This document shows positions 33,455 to 42,759 of a stretch of DNA of 64,000 nucleotides, piece after piece; the first letter of the stretch is position 1, and each line of letters opens with the position of its first letter. The notes beneath the pieces are model-generated. The model was given only the letters and a program-made list of their open reading frames with translations, was not told the origin of the DNA and did not search any database. The DNA comes from Alistipes finegoldii DSM 17242 (GTDB taxonomy: Bacteria > Bacteroidota > Bacteroidia > Bacteroidales > Rikenellaceae), in contig NC_018011.1 of NCBI RefSeq assembly GCF_000265365.1, positions 434,001 to 498,000 of the forward strand, written 5' to 3'. The position numbers and the translations under genes were made by a program.

Positions 33455-36400
33455 ATGGCCGACATATACGAACAACTCGAATCCCGCATCCTGCTGCTCG
33501 ACGGCGGTTTCGGCACCATGGTCCAGCAGTACGGATTCACCGAAGAGGACTACCGGGGCGAACGGTTCCGCGAGTGGCCCGCGCTGCTCAAGGGGTGCAA
33601 CGACCTGCTGGCCCTGACGCGGCCCGAAGCGGTGCGCGAAATCCACGTCAAATACCTGCAGGCGGGGGCCGACATCATCGAAACCGACTCGTTCAATGCC
33701 AACGCCGTATCGCTGGCCGATTACGGACTGGAGGCGTACGCCTACGAAATGTCGCGAGCGGCGGCGGCCGTGGCCCGCAGCGCGGCCGACGAATTCACGG
33801 CCCGCAACCCGCAGAAACCCCGCTTCGTGGCGGGTTCGATGGGGCCCACCAACCGCACGGCCTCGATGTCGGCCGACGTGGCGAACCCCGCGGCCCGCGA
33901 AGTGACTTTCGCACAACTCGTCGAAGCCTACACCGATCAGGCGCGGGGACTGCTGGACGGCGGAGCCGACATCCTGCTGGTCGAGACCATCTTCGACACG
34001 CTCAACGCCAAGGCGGCCCTCTACGCGATCGACGCGCTGGCCGAAAAACTCGGCCGCACGATCCGCGTCATGGCGTCGGGCACGCTGGCCGACGCCAGCG
34101 GCCGCACCCTGTCGGGACAGACCGTCGAGGCCTTCTGCACCTCGCTGTCGCACGCGCAGCTGCTCTCCCTCGGCCTGAACTGCGCCTACGGAGCCAAACA
34201 GCTGCTGCCCTACCTCGAACGGCTGGCCGAAACGGCCCCGTTCCGCATCTCGGCGCACCCCAACGCCGGACTTCCCAACGTCATGGGCGGCTACGACGAG
34301 ACCCCGGAGATGTTCGCCGAGGACGTGGGCGAATACATGCGCCGCGGACTGGTCAATATCGTCGGCGGATGCTGCGGCACGACGCCCGCGCATATCTTCG
34401 AACTTTCGAAAATCGCCTGCAACTATGCCCCGCGCCCCGTTCCGGCGCCGCGCCGCGTCACGACGCTGAGCGGACTGGAGCCGCTGCGCATCGCGCCCGA
34501 AACCAATTTCGTCAACGTCGGCGAGCGCACCAACGTCGCAGGCTCGGCCAAATTCGCCCGCCTGATCCGCGAGGGCAATTACGAAGAGGCCCTGTCGGTA
34601 GCCCGTGCGCAGGTCGATGCGGGGGCGCAGATCGTCGACGTCTGCATGGACGACGGCATGATCGACGGCGTCGAAGCCATGCGCACATTCCTCAACCTGA
34701 TGGCCTCGGAGCCGGAAATCGCCCGCGTGCCGACGATGATCGACTCCTCGAAATGGGAGGTGCTCGCGGCGGGTCTGGAGGTCACGCAGGGCAAGGCCGT
34801 GGTCAATTCGATCTCGCTCAAGGAGGGCGAAGCCGAATTCCTGCGCCGCGCACGGGAGATACACCGCTACGGAGCCGCCGCGGTGGTGATGCTCTTCGAC
34901 GAGCAGGGACAGGCCGACACCTGCGAGCGCAAGATCGAGGTGGCCTCACGCGCCTACCGCCTGCTGACCGACGCGGGATTCCCCGCCGAAGACATCATCT
35001 TCGACCCCAACATACTGGCCGTGGCGACGGGAATTCCCGAACACGACGGCTACGCCAAAGCCTTTATCGACGCGACGCGCTGGATCAAGGAAAACCTGCC
35101 TTACGCAAAGGTGTCGGGCGGCGTGTCGAACCTCTCGTTCGCCTTCCGCGGCAACAACGCCGTGCGCGAAGCGATGCACTCGGCGTTCCTCTACCACGCC
35201 ATCCGCGCGGGCATGGACATGGGCATCGTCAACCCGCAAATGGTGAAGATATACAGCGAGATCGAACCCGAACTGCTCCAACGCGTCGAGGACGTGATCC
35301 TCTGCCGCCGGGCCGACGCCGCCGAACGGCTCACCGAATATGCGCAGCAGGTGCGCACCACGGCCGAAACCCAGCCGCAGGCCCCCGACGCATGGCGCGC
35401 GGGAACGCTCGCCGAGCGGATCGGCCACGCCATGCTCAAGGGCGTAGCGGACTACATCGAGCAGGACGCGCTGGAGGGCTACGAAGCCCTCGGAACGCCG
35501 ATGGCCGTGATCGACACCCTGCTGATGCCCGCCATGGAGCGGGTCGGCACGCTCTTCGGCGAGGGTAAGATGTTCCTGCCGCAGGTCGTGAAGACCGCCC
35601 GCGTGATGAAGCGCGCCGTAGCGGCCCTGACCCCCTACATCGAGCAAGGCGGCGCCCAGACCCCGCACAACGCGGGCAAGGTGCTGATCGCCACGGTCAA
35701 AGGCGACGTACACGACATCGGCAAGAATATCGTGGCAGTCGTGATGGCCTGCAACGGATACGAGATAAAGGACCTCGGCGTGATGGTCGAGTCGCAGCGG
35801 ATCGTCGAAGAGGCCGTAGCGTGGGGCGCCGACTGCATCTGCCTGAGCGGCCTGATCACCCCGTCGCTCGACGAGATGGCCCACGTCTGCGAGGAGCTGG
35901 AACGCCGCGCACTGCGCCTTCCGGTCATCATCGGCGGCGCGACGACCTCGAACCTGCATACCGCCGTGAAGATCGCCCCGGTCTATTCGGGATTGGTGAT
36001 ACACTCGCCCAACGCCAGCCGCAACAGCCAGATTCTGGCGCAGCTGCTCGGTCCCGACGGCCAGCTGTACGCCGACAAGGTCCGCGCCGACCAGCAGGCG
36101 CTGCGCAGCGACTACCTGCGCGCCGAACGCACCCGGAACCTGATTCCGATCGTCGAGGTCCGCAAGACCCGCAAAGGCGCCGCCCCGCACCTGCCCGTCG
36201 AGCCGCTGCACCCCGGCCGCATGGTCTTCCCCGACTTCGACGTCGCCGACGCCGAACCCTATATCGACTGGAGCTTCTTCTTCGCGGCATGGGGTCTCAA
36301 GGGACGCTATCCCGAAATCCTCGACCACCCCGAAAAAGGCGCCGAAGCGCGCAAGGTCTTCGCCGACGCCGAGGCCCTGCTGGCCCGCATCCGCGACGAG

Positions 36401-37066
36401 CGGCTGCTCACGCTGCAGGCCGCCGTGGGGATCTTCCCGGCGCGCGCAGAGGGCGACGACATCTGGATCACCGACCAGAAAGGCCGCGAACGCCGGCTGG
36501 CGATGCTCCGCAACCAGACGCGCGGGGAGGAGAACCGCTCGCTGGCGGACTGCATCGCGCCGCAGGGCGACTGGATCGGCTGTTTCGCCGTCACCGCCGG
36601 CATCGGACTCAGGGAGCTCTGCGAAAAATTCCGCGCCGAGGGCGACGACTACGGCGCCATCATGGCCAAACTGCTGGCCGACCGGCTGACCGAAGCCTTC
36701 GCCGAAGCCGTGCACACGTTCGTGCGGCGACAGATGTGGGGTTACGAAACGGGCGAGCCGCTCACGCCGCAGCAGACCGTCCGCGGCCAGTACCGCGGCC
36801 GCCGCATGGCCTTCGGCTATCCCGCGTCGCCCGACCATTCGCTCAAGCGCGAGGTCTTCGACCTGCTGTCGGTCGAAATGACGACGGGCATGAAGCTCAC
36901 CGAGAATTACATGATCGATCCCGGCGAAGCGCTCTGCGGACTGATGTTCGCCGACGCCGACTACTTCTCCGTGGGCACGATCGACACCAAGCAGCTGCTC
37001 GACTACGCCCGGCGGCGCGGCATGGAGGTCGAAGAGATCAAGAAACTGATACCCAATAATATTTAA
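33455..37066 (+). CDS. metH: Cobalamin-dependent methionine synthase MetH
   Basis: 1203 residues with all four modules. The homocysteine domain (about 1-325) has LDGGFGTM and zinc-binding GGCCGTTPAHI. The methyltetrahydrofolate domain (about 350-620) carries FVNVGERTNVAGSAKF. The cobalamin domain (about 650-890) has the base-off signature GDVHDIGKNIV, whose His ligates cobalt. The C-terminal reactivation domain (about 900-1203) contains the SAM-binding GYPASPDHSLK. It transfers methyl groups from methyl-THF to homocysteine. metF follows, which supplies the methyl donor. Dependence on B12 links it functionally to the cobalamin riboswitch at 10 kb. The ATG follows the previous stop with no gap. 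Confidence 0.98.
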   Translation: MADIYEQLESRILLLDGGFGTMVQQYGFTEEDYRGERFREWPALLKGCNDLLALTRPEAVREIHVKYLQAGADIIETDSFNANAVSLADYGLEAYAYEMSRAAAAVARSAADEFTARNPQKPRFVAGSMGPTNRTASMSADVANPAAREVTFAQLVEAYTDQARGLLDGGADILLVETIFDTLNAKAALYAIDALAEKLGRTIRVMASGTLADASGRTLSGQTVEAFCTSLSHAQLLSLGLNCAYGAKQLLPYLERLAETAPFRISAHPNAGLPNVMGGYDETPEMFAEDVGEYMRRGLVNIVGGCCGTTPAHIFELSKIACNYAPRPVPAPRRVTTLSGLEPLRIAPETNFVNVGERTNVAGSAKFARLIREGNYEEALSVARAQVDAGAQIVDVCMDDGMIDGVEAMRTFLNLMASEPEIARVPTMIDSSKWEVLAAGLEVTQGKAVVNSISLKEGEAEFLRRAREIHRYGAAAVVMLFDEQGQADTCERKIEVASRAYRLLTDAGFPAEDIIFDPNILAVATGIPEHDGYAKAFIDATRWIKENLPYAKVSGGVSNLSFAFRGNNAVREAMHSAFLYHAIRAGMDMGIVNPQMVKIYSEIEPELLQRVEDVILCRRADAAERLTEYAQQVRTTAETQPQAPDAWRAGTLAERIGHAMLKGVADYIEQDALEGYEALGTPMAVIDTLLMPAMERVGTLFGEGKMFLPQVVKTARVMKRAVAALTPYIEQGGAQTPHNAGKVLIATVKGDVHDIGKNIVAVVMACNGYEIKDLGVMVESQRIVEEAVAWGADCICLSGLITPSLDEMAHVCEELERRALRLPVIIGGATTSNLHTAVKIAPVYSGLVIHSPNASRNSQILAQLLGPDGQLYADKVRADQQALRSDYLRAERTRNLIPIVEVRKTRKGAAPHLPVEPLHPGRMVFPDFDVADAEPYIDWSFFFAAWGLKGRYPEILDHPEKGAEARKVFADAEALLARIRDERLLTLQAAVGIFPARAEGDDIWITDQKGRERRLAMLRNQTRGEENRSLADCIAPQGDWIGCFAVTAGIGLRELCEKFRAEGDDYGAIMAKLLADRLTEAFAEAVHTFVRRQMWGYETGEPLTPQQTVRGQYRGRRMAFGYPASPDHSLKREVFDLLSVEMTTGMKLTENYMIDPGEALCGLMFADADYFSVGTIDTKQLLDYARRRGMEVEEIKKLIPNNI

Positions 37067-37124
37067 CGCGCGGGAACGCCCCGGCGGCCCCGCCCGCCGA
37101 ACCAAAGCAACAACAGACCGAACC

Positions 37125-38090
37125 ATGAATGTTCTGGACATAATCAATACGGCCATCGCCGAACACCGCACGCGCTTCGCGTTCGAACTGCTCCCGCCCC
37201 TCAAGGGCGACGGCATGGGCGGCGTATTCGCGGCCATCGACCGGCTCATCGGATTCGACCCGGCCTACATCAACGTCACCTTCCACCGCGAGGGAATCAA
37301 GCAGTCCGTGCGTCCGGACGGAGGCATCGACTGGCACGTGGTGCGCCGCCGTCCCGGCACGGTGGGCATCTCGGCCGCCATTCAGAAGAAGTACGGCGTC
37401 GAAGTCGTGCCGCACCTGATCTGCGGCGGACAGTCGAAATACGACATCGAGGACGCGCTGATCGACCTCGACTTCCTCGGCCTGCACAACGTACTGGCGC
37501 TCAGGGGAGACAAGTCGCAGAACGAAAAGTTCTTCATGCCCCACCCGCAGGGCCATTCGCACGCCGTGGACCTCGTGCGGCAGATCGCGGCCATGAACCG
37601 CGGCGAATTCGTGGACGGCGAGGTCGAGGAGTGCCACCACTCGAAATTCTCGATCGGCGTGGCCGGCTACCCCGAAGGGCACGAAGAGTCCCCCTCGCCC
37701 GAAGCCGACATCGCCGCCCTCAAGGCGAAGATCGATGCCGGAGCCGGGTACATCGTCACGCAGCTCTTCTACGACAACGCCCGCTTTTTCGACTTCGTGC
37801 GCCGCTGCCGCGAAGCGGGCATCGCGGTGCCGATCATCCCCGGCATCAAACCCCTCTCGACGCTGCGCCACCTGACGCTGCTGCCGCAGACCTTCGGCTG
37901 CCGCATTCCCGAAGAGCTGGAACGCGAAGTCCTGCGCCACCGGGAGGACCCGAAGGCGATCCGCGAAGTCGGCACCGAATGGGCCGTCGCCCAGAGCCGG
38001 GAGCTGAAACAGGCCGGAGTCCCCGTACTGCACTACTACCCGATGGGCAAGGCCGACAATATCATCAAGATAGCAAAAGCGATATTTTAA
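37125..38090 (+). CDS. metF: Methylenetetrahydrofolate reductase
   Basis: A 321-residue flavin enzyme reducing methylene-THF to methyl-THF for MetH. Visible features are the FAFELLPPLKG start (catalytic Glu), PHLICGGQSKYDIED, NVLALRGDK and a SIGVAGYPEGH segment; QLFYDNARFFDFV follows. Length and motifs fit the TIM-barrel family. It lies 58 bp after metH. Confidence 0.97.
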   Translation: MNVLDIINTAIAEHRTRFAFELLPPLKGDGMGGVFAAIDRLIGFDPAYINVTFHREGIKQSVRPDGGIDWHVVRRRPGTVGISAAIQKKYGVEVVPHLICGGQSKYDIEDALIDLDFLGLHNVLALRGDKSQNEKFFMPHPQGHSHAVDLVRQIAAMNRGEFVDGEVEECHHSKFSIGVAGYPEGHEESPSPEADIAALKAKIDAGAGYIVTQLFYDNARFFDFVRRCREAGIAVPIIPGIKPLSTLRHLTLLPQTFGCRIPEELEREVLRHREDPKAIREVGTEWAVAQSRELKQAGVPVLHYYPMGKADNIIKIAKAIF

Positions 38091-38095
38091 CTGAA

Positions 38096-39208
38096 ATGAA
38101 TCCCATCCAATTCCGCCGTCACCTGCACATGCACCCCGAACTGTCGTTCAGGGAGCACGACACGGCGGCCTTTATCTCCGCCCGGCTCTCGGAGCTGGGC
38201 ATCGAGCACCGTCCCATAGCCGGAACGGGCGTGCTGGCTAAGATCGAAGGCCGCGGCAAAGCCGACCCCAAACGCCGGGCCGTGGTACTGCGCGCCGACA
38301 TCGACGCCCTGCCGATCGACGAGCGGAACGACGCAGACTGGAGCTCCCGCAACCAAGGGGTCATGCACGCCTGCGGCCACGACATGCACGCCGCGGTGCT
38401 GTTCGGCGTGTTGCAGCAGCTGGCCGCCGAGCCGGATTTCCGCGGCACGATCTTCGGGCTGTTCCAGCCGGGCGAGGAGTGCAATCCGGGCGGTGCGTCG
38501 CTGGTGCTGGCCGAAAATCCGTTCGAAGGCTACGACGTCCGGGCCGTGGTCGGCGAACACGTCGAGCCGCAGCTCGAAGTCGGGACGCTCGGATTCCGCG
38601 CCGGCAAATACATGGCCGCAAGCGACGAACTGCGCTTCACGGTGCACGGGACGGGCGGTCACGGGGCCATGCGCCCGCAGCTCAAGGATCCGGTGGCGGC
38701 CGCCGCGGAGTTCGTGACGCGGCTCGTGGCGCTCAACCACGAAGAGTGCGTGCTCTCGATCGGCCGCGTGGAGGCCGGGGGCGCCACGAACATCGTGCCC
38801 GATCAGGTCTATCTCGAAGGCACGCTCCGCACCTTCGACGAACGCGAGCGCGAAATCATCCACAAACGCATCCGCAACTTCGCCGCGGACATCGACAAGC
38901 GCCACGGCGTGCGGACCGACGTCGATATCAGCCGGGGCTACCCCTGCGTGGTGAACGACGCCGCGCTGGTCAAGCATGCGGCGGCGCTGGCCGCGGAAGC
39001 CGGGCTGCGGGTCGAAATGCTGCCGCTGCGCACCACGGCGGAGGATTTCGGCTTCTACTGTACCAAATATCCGTCGCTGTTCTACCGGCTGGGCGTGGGC
39101 GCCGCGGCCGGACGGCCCCATACGGCGACGTTCAACCCCGACGAAGGGGCCATCGACACGGGCATAGACTACATGAAACGTCTCGCCCTCCAAATTTTGA
39201 AGAAATGA
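38096..39208 (+). CDS. M20 family amidohydrolase/peptidase
   Basis: 370 residues. M20D-type features are visible: RRHLHMHPELSF, RADIDALPI, the metal-binding MHACGHDMHAAVLFG, FQPGEECNPGGASL with the catalytic Glu, and TAEDFGFY near the C-terminus with a final metal ligand. Relatives hydrolyse N-acyl amino acids or amino-acid conjugates; the exact substrate is not visible. The ATG at 38096 is 5 bp after metF and the stop overlaps the next start (ATGA), so it is translated as part of the operon. Confidence 0.92.
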   Translation: MNPIQFRRHLHMHPELSFREHDTAAFISARLSELGIEHRPIAGTGVLAKIEGRGKADPKRRAVVLRADIDALPIDERNDADWSSRNQGVMHACGHDMHAAVLFGVLQQLAAEPDFRGTIFGLFQPGEECNPGGASLVLAENPFEGYDVRAVVGEHVEPQLEVGTLGFRAGKYMAASDELRFTVHGTGGHGAMRPQLKDPVAAAAEFVTRLVALNHEECVLSIGRVEAGGATNIVPDQVYLEGTLRTFDEREREIIHKRIRNFAADIDKRHGVRTDVDISRGYPCVVNDAALVKHAAALAAEAGLRVEMLPLRTTAEDFGFYCTKYPSLFYRLGVGAAAGRPHTATFNPDEGAIDTGIDYMKRLALQILKK

Positions 39209-41436
39209 AAAAGCAATCACAAAAGAACCGTCCCGCAAGGGGCGCGAAAAACACGGACCGGGCGGCAGTCATCCTGAGTCTCTTCCGTGAATTCCCCAAT
39301 AATAAATTCTCGCTCAAACACCTCGCGTCGGCTTCGGGCGGCGCGACGAAAGAGGGACGCCGCGAGACGTTCGAAATACTGGGACGCCTGCACGACGAAG
39401 GCATCGTCGAGGAGTGCGCCCGCGAGAAATACCGGCTCACGCACAAGCACCTGCCCCACTTCGAAGGCATCGCCGACATGACGGCGAGCGGTTCGATATA
39501 CGTACGGGTCGAGGGCGAGGAGAACGATATTTTCGTCAACCAGCGCAACACGGCCAACGCCCTGAACGGCGACCGCGTGGAGGTGGTGGCCATCCACCGC
39601 GGCCGCGACGGGAAATTCGAAGGCGAAATCACGCGCATCGTCGAGCGCAGCCGCAAACCCTATGTCGGCGTGGCCGAGGTGGGCGCGCACCAGATCTTCG
39701 TGCGGGCCGACTCGCGCCGCATGCCGATGGACATCTACCTCTCGAAAAAGCAATACCCCGACGTGAAGGACGGCGAAAAGGTCGTGGTCCGCATCGCCGA
39801 CTGGGCCGAAGGCAGCAAAAGCCCCGTGGGCGAGCTGGTCGAACGGCTCGGCATGGCAGGCAACAACGACACGGAGATGCACGCCATTCTGGCCGAATAC
39901 GAGCTGCCCTACCGCTTCGACCCCGAAATCGAGCAGGCAGCGGAGGCCATCGACGGCAGCATCACCGCCAAGGAGATCGCCGCACGCCGCGACTTCAGGC
40001 AGGTGACGACCTTCACGGTAGACCCGGCCGACGCCAAGGACTTCGACGACGCGCTTTCGGTGCGCAGGGTCCGGGACGGCGTCTGGGAGATCGGCGTGCA
40101 TATCGCCGACGTGACCCACTACGTGCGCCCCCAATCGACGATCGACGACGAAGCCGTCGAACGCGGCACCTCGGTCTATCTGGTGGACCGCACCGTGCCG
40201 ATGCTGCCCGAACGGCTTTCGAACGAGCTTTGTTCGCTCCGCCCGCACGAAACGAGTCTCTGTTTCTCGGCGGTCTTCACCCTCAACGAGAACCTCGACA
40301 TCCTCGAAGAGTGGTTCGGCCGCACGGTGATCTACTCCGACCGCCGCTTCACCTATGCCGAGGCGCAGGAGGTGATCGAGACGGGCCGCGGCGACTATGC
40401 CGAAGAGATCCTGACGCTCAACAGGCTGGCGCAGGCGCTTCGCCGGCAACGGTTCAAGAACGGCGCGATCAGCTTCGACCGCGAAGAGGTGAAATTCAAA
40501 CTCGACGAGACAGGCAAACCGCTGGGCGTCTATTTCAAGGAGCAGAAGGAATCGAACCAGATGATCGAGGAGTTCATGCTGCTGGCCAACCGCCGCGTCG
40601 CGGAGTTCTGCGGCAAGCGCAAGACCGACAAGGGCCGCACCGTCGAACGTCCGATGGTTTACCGCGTCCACGACTCGCCGAGCGAGGAGAAGCTGGACCG
40701 CTTCCGGCAGTTCATCCTCCGCTTCGGACATATCTTCAAGGCCACCAAGGGCCGCGCCATAGCCAAGGAGCTGAACAAGCTTTTCGCCCAGATCAAGGGC
40801 ACGACCGAGGAGAACGCCGTATCGACGATGGCCGTGCGGTCGATGGCCAAGGCGTATTACACGACCGACAACATCGGCCACTACGGACTGGCATTCCCCT
40901 ATTACACGCACTTCACCTCGCCCATCCGCCGCTACCCCGACATGATGGTCCACCGCCTGCTGGCGCGCTATCTCGCCGACGGCAAGGCGGCCGACAAGGC
41001 GATGCTCGAAGATTTGTGCTTCCGCGCTTCGGAACGCGAAGTCATCGCCGCCGAAGCCGAGCGCGCGTCGATCAAGTACAAGATGGTCGAATTCATGAAG
41101 GAGCGCATCGGCGAAGAGTTCGAAGGACATATTTCGGGACTCACCGAGTGGGGTATCTATGTCGAGCTGGACGAAACCCACATCGAGGGCATGTCGTTCC
41201 TGCGCGACATCGACGGCGACTTCTTCCAGTTCGACGAGGCCAACTACCAGATCATCGGCCGCTCGACAGGCCGCCGCATGACGCTGGGCGACGCCGTGCG
41301 CATCCGCGTCAAACGCGCCGACCTGCAGAAACGCCAGCTCGATTTCGAGGTGCTGCTCGACGGACTCCGCACCCCTGCGCCCGCCGAAGGGCAGGGACCG
41401 CAGGTACGCCGCAGCAACCGACGCAAAAACCGATAG
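39205..41436 (+). CDS. rnr: Ribonuclease R
   Basis: A 743-residue 3'-5' exoribonuclease of the RNase II family. An N-terminal helix-turn-helix is followed by two cold-shock domains. The RNB catalytic domain (about 250-590) has DPADAKDFDDALSV, supplying the Mg-binding aspartates, YLVDRTVPMLPERLSN, and HFTSPIRRYPDMMVHRLLAR. An S1 domain (about 625-705) and a basic tail rich in R and N end the protein. It degrades structured RNA. The start overlaps the M20 gene by 4 bp (ATGA). Confidence 0.97.
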   Translation: MKKQSQKNRPARGAKNTDRAAVILSLFREFPNNKFSLKHLASASGGATKEGRRETFEILGRLHDEGIVEECAREKYRLTHKHLPHFEGIADMTASGSIYVRVEGEENDIFVNQRNTANALNGDRVEVVAIHRGRDGKFEGEITRIVERSRKPYVGVAEVGAHQIFVRADSRRMPMDIYLSKKQYPDVKDGEKVVVRIADWAEGSKSPVGELVERLGMAGNNDTEMHAILAEYELPYRFDPEIEQAAEAIDGSITAKEIAARRDFRQVTTFTVDPADAKDFDDALSVRRVRDGVWEIGVHIADVTHYVRPQSTIDDEAVERGTSVYLVDRTVPMLPERLSNELCSLRPHETSLCFSAVFTLNENLDILEEWFGRTVIYSDRRFTYAEAQEVIETGRGDYAEEILTLNRLAQALRRQRFKNGAISFDREEVKFKLDETGKPLGVYFKEQKESNQMIEEFMLLANRRVAEFCGKRKTDKGRTVERPMVYRVHDSPSEEKLDRFRQFILRFGHIFKATKGRAIAKELNKLFAQIKGTTEENAVSTMAVRSMAKAYYTTDNIGHYGLAFPYYTHFTSPIRRYPDMMVHRLLARYLADGKAADKAMLEDLCFRASEREVIAAEAERASIKYKMVEFMKERIGEEFEGHISGLTEWGIYVELDETHIEGMSFLRDIDGDFFQFDEANYQIIGRSTGRRMTLGDAVRIRVKRADLQKRQLDFEVLLDGLRTPAPAEGQGPQVRRSNRRKNR

Positions 41437-41439
41437 GCC

Positions 41440-42570
41440 GTGCAGCGCATCTACGACAAATGCCGGCGGCGGGAGCCGCTCTCGCGCGAAGAAGCCTACC
41501 GGCTCTACGACGAAGCCCCGCTGCAGGAGCTGGCGCTGGTGGCCGACGAGGTGCGCCGCGCCGTGGTTCCCGATCCTCAGGTCGTGACGTGGCAGATCGA
41601 CCGCAACGTCAACATCACCAACGTCTGCATTTCAGGCTGCAAGTTCTGCAACTTCCACTGCAAACCCCACCAGACCGACCGGGCGTTCATCACCACGCTG
41701 GAGCAGTACTGCGAGAAAATCGACCGTACGCTCCGTCTGGGCGGCGACCAGCTGCTGTTGCAGGGCGGCCTGCACCCCGGACTGAAAATCGACTTCTACG
41801 AACGGCTGTTCAGCGGGTTGAAATCGCGCTACCCTTCGCTGCGGCTGCATGCGCTGGGCGCGCCCGAAGTGGCGCATATCGCCCGCATAAGCGGGCTGAC
41901 GACGCTCGAAACCCTGCGCCGCCTGATGGCCGCGGGACTGGATTCGCTGCCGGGCGCAGGAGCCGAGATACTCGATTCAGACGTGCGCCGGGCCATCTCC
42001 CCCGCCAAACCTTCGGTCGAGAAGTGGCTCGACGTGATGCACGAAGCCCACTGCCTGAATCTGCCGACCTCGGCGACGATGATGTACGGGCACGTCGAGA
42101 CGCCGCACCAGCGCATCGACCACCTGCTGCGCATCCGCGACCTGCAGACCCGCTGTCCCGAAGGCAATTACGGCTTCATCGCCTTCATCCCGTGGATTTT
42201 CCGTTCGACGGGCACCGAGCTGGAACGGCAGGGCGTGGAAACCCGCTTTTCGCCGCTCGAATACCTGCGCATCATCGCCGTGAGCCGGCTGATGCTGCAC
42301 AATATCCCCAACATTCAGGCTTCGTGGCTCACCGTGGGCAAAGCCACGGCGCAGGCTGCCCTGCACAGCGGAGCCAACGACATGGGGTCGATCATGATCG
42401 AAGAGAACGTCGTATCGTCGGCCGGGGCGCACAACAGTTTCGACGCCGAAGGCATTCAGTCCGCCATCCGCGAAGCGGGCTTCATCCCGCGCCTGCGGGA
42501 CCAGCTCTACCGGATGCGGGAATATGCGCCGCAAACCGGGGAACTTGCGACATCGCTTCAAGACGCCTAA
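41440..42570 (+). CDS. mqnC: Dehypoxanthine futalosine cyclase MqnC (radical SAM)
   Basis: 376 residues beginning with a GTG codon 3 bp after the rnr stop. The radical SAM cluster motif CxxxCxxC is seen in NVCISGCKFCNF. LLQGGLHPGLKIDFYE, GAGAEIL and the C-terminal SWLTVGKATAQAALHSGAND with GSIMIEENVVSSAG are typical of MqnC rather than MqnE or CofH. It cyclises dehypoxanthine futalosine in the futalosine route to menaquinone. It is the last gene of the operon; a terminator follows. Confidence 0.88.
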   Translation: MQRIYDKCRRREPLSREEAYRLYDEAPLQELALVADEVRRAVVPDPQVVTWQIDRNVNITNVCISGCKFCNFHCKPHQTDRAFITTLEQYCEKIDRTLRLGGDQLLLQGGLHPGLKIDFYERLFSGLKSRYPSLRLHALGAPEVAHIARISGLTTLETLRRLMAAGLDSLPGAGAEILDSDVRRAISPAKPSVEKWLDVMHEAHCLNLPTSATMMYGHVETPHQRIDHLLRIRDLQTRCPEGNYGFIAFIPWIFRSTGTELERQGVETRFSPLEYLRIIAVSRLMLHNIPNIQASWLTVGKATAQAALHSGANDMGSIMIEENVVSSAGAHNSFDAEGIQSAIREAGFIPRLRDQLYRMREYAPQTGELATSLQDA

Positions 42571-42641
42571 CGGCGCATCATGCCGCAATGCCCAAGTGCA
42601 CGCCTGCAAAACGAGTTTTCGCAAACGCACACGCTGCAAAG

Positions 42642-42673
42642 AAAAAGGAGATGCCGAAAAGCATCTCCTTTTT
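42642..42673 (+). terminator. Terminator of the metH-mqnC operon
   Basis: A 13-bp perfect stem (42642-42654 with 42661-42673) with a 6-nt loop and a T run. Its A/T symmetry allows action in both directions between convergent genes. Confidence 0.9.
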
Positions 42674-42759
42674 CATAATCCACGTCTCCGGACACGGAGC
42701 CAAAGTCCCGCAGCCGCCATAAGCCCAAGAGCAGGAAAGGGTTGAAAAATCCCGCCCCG

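Noticed and set aside
34946..37249. 767-codon minus-strand frame across metH
   Set aside because: It lies opposite clear MetH motifs, has low-complexity composition and no recognisable domains.
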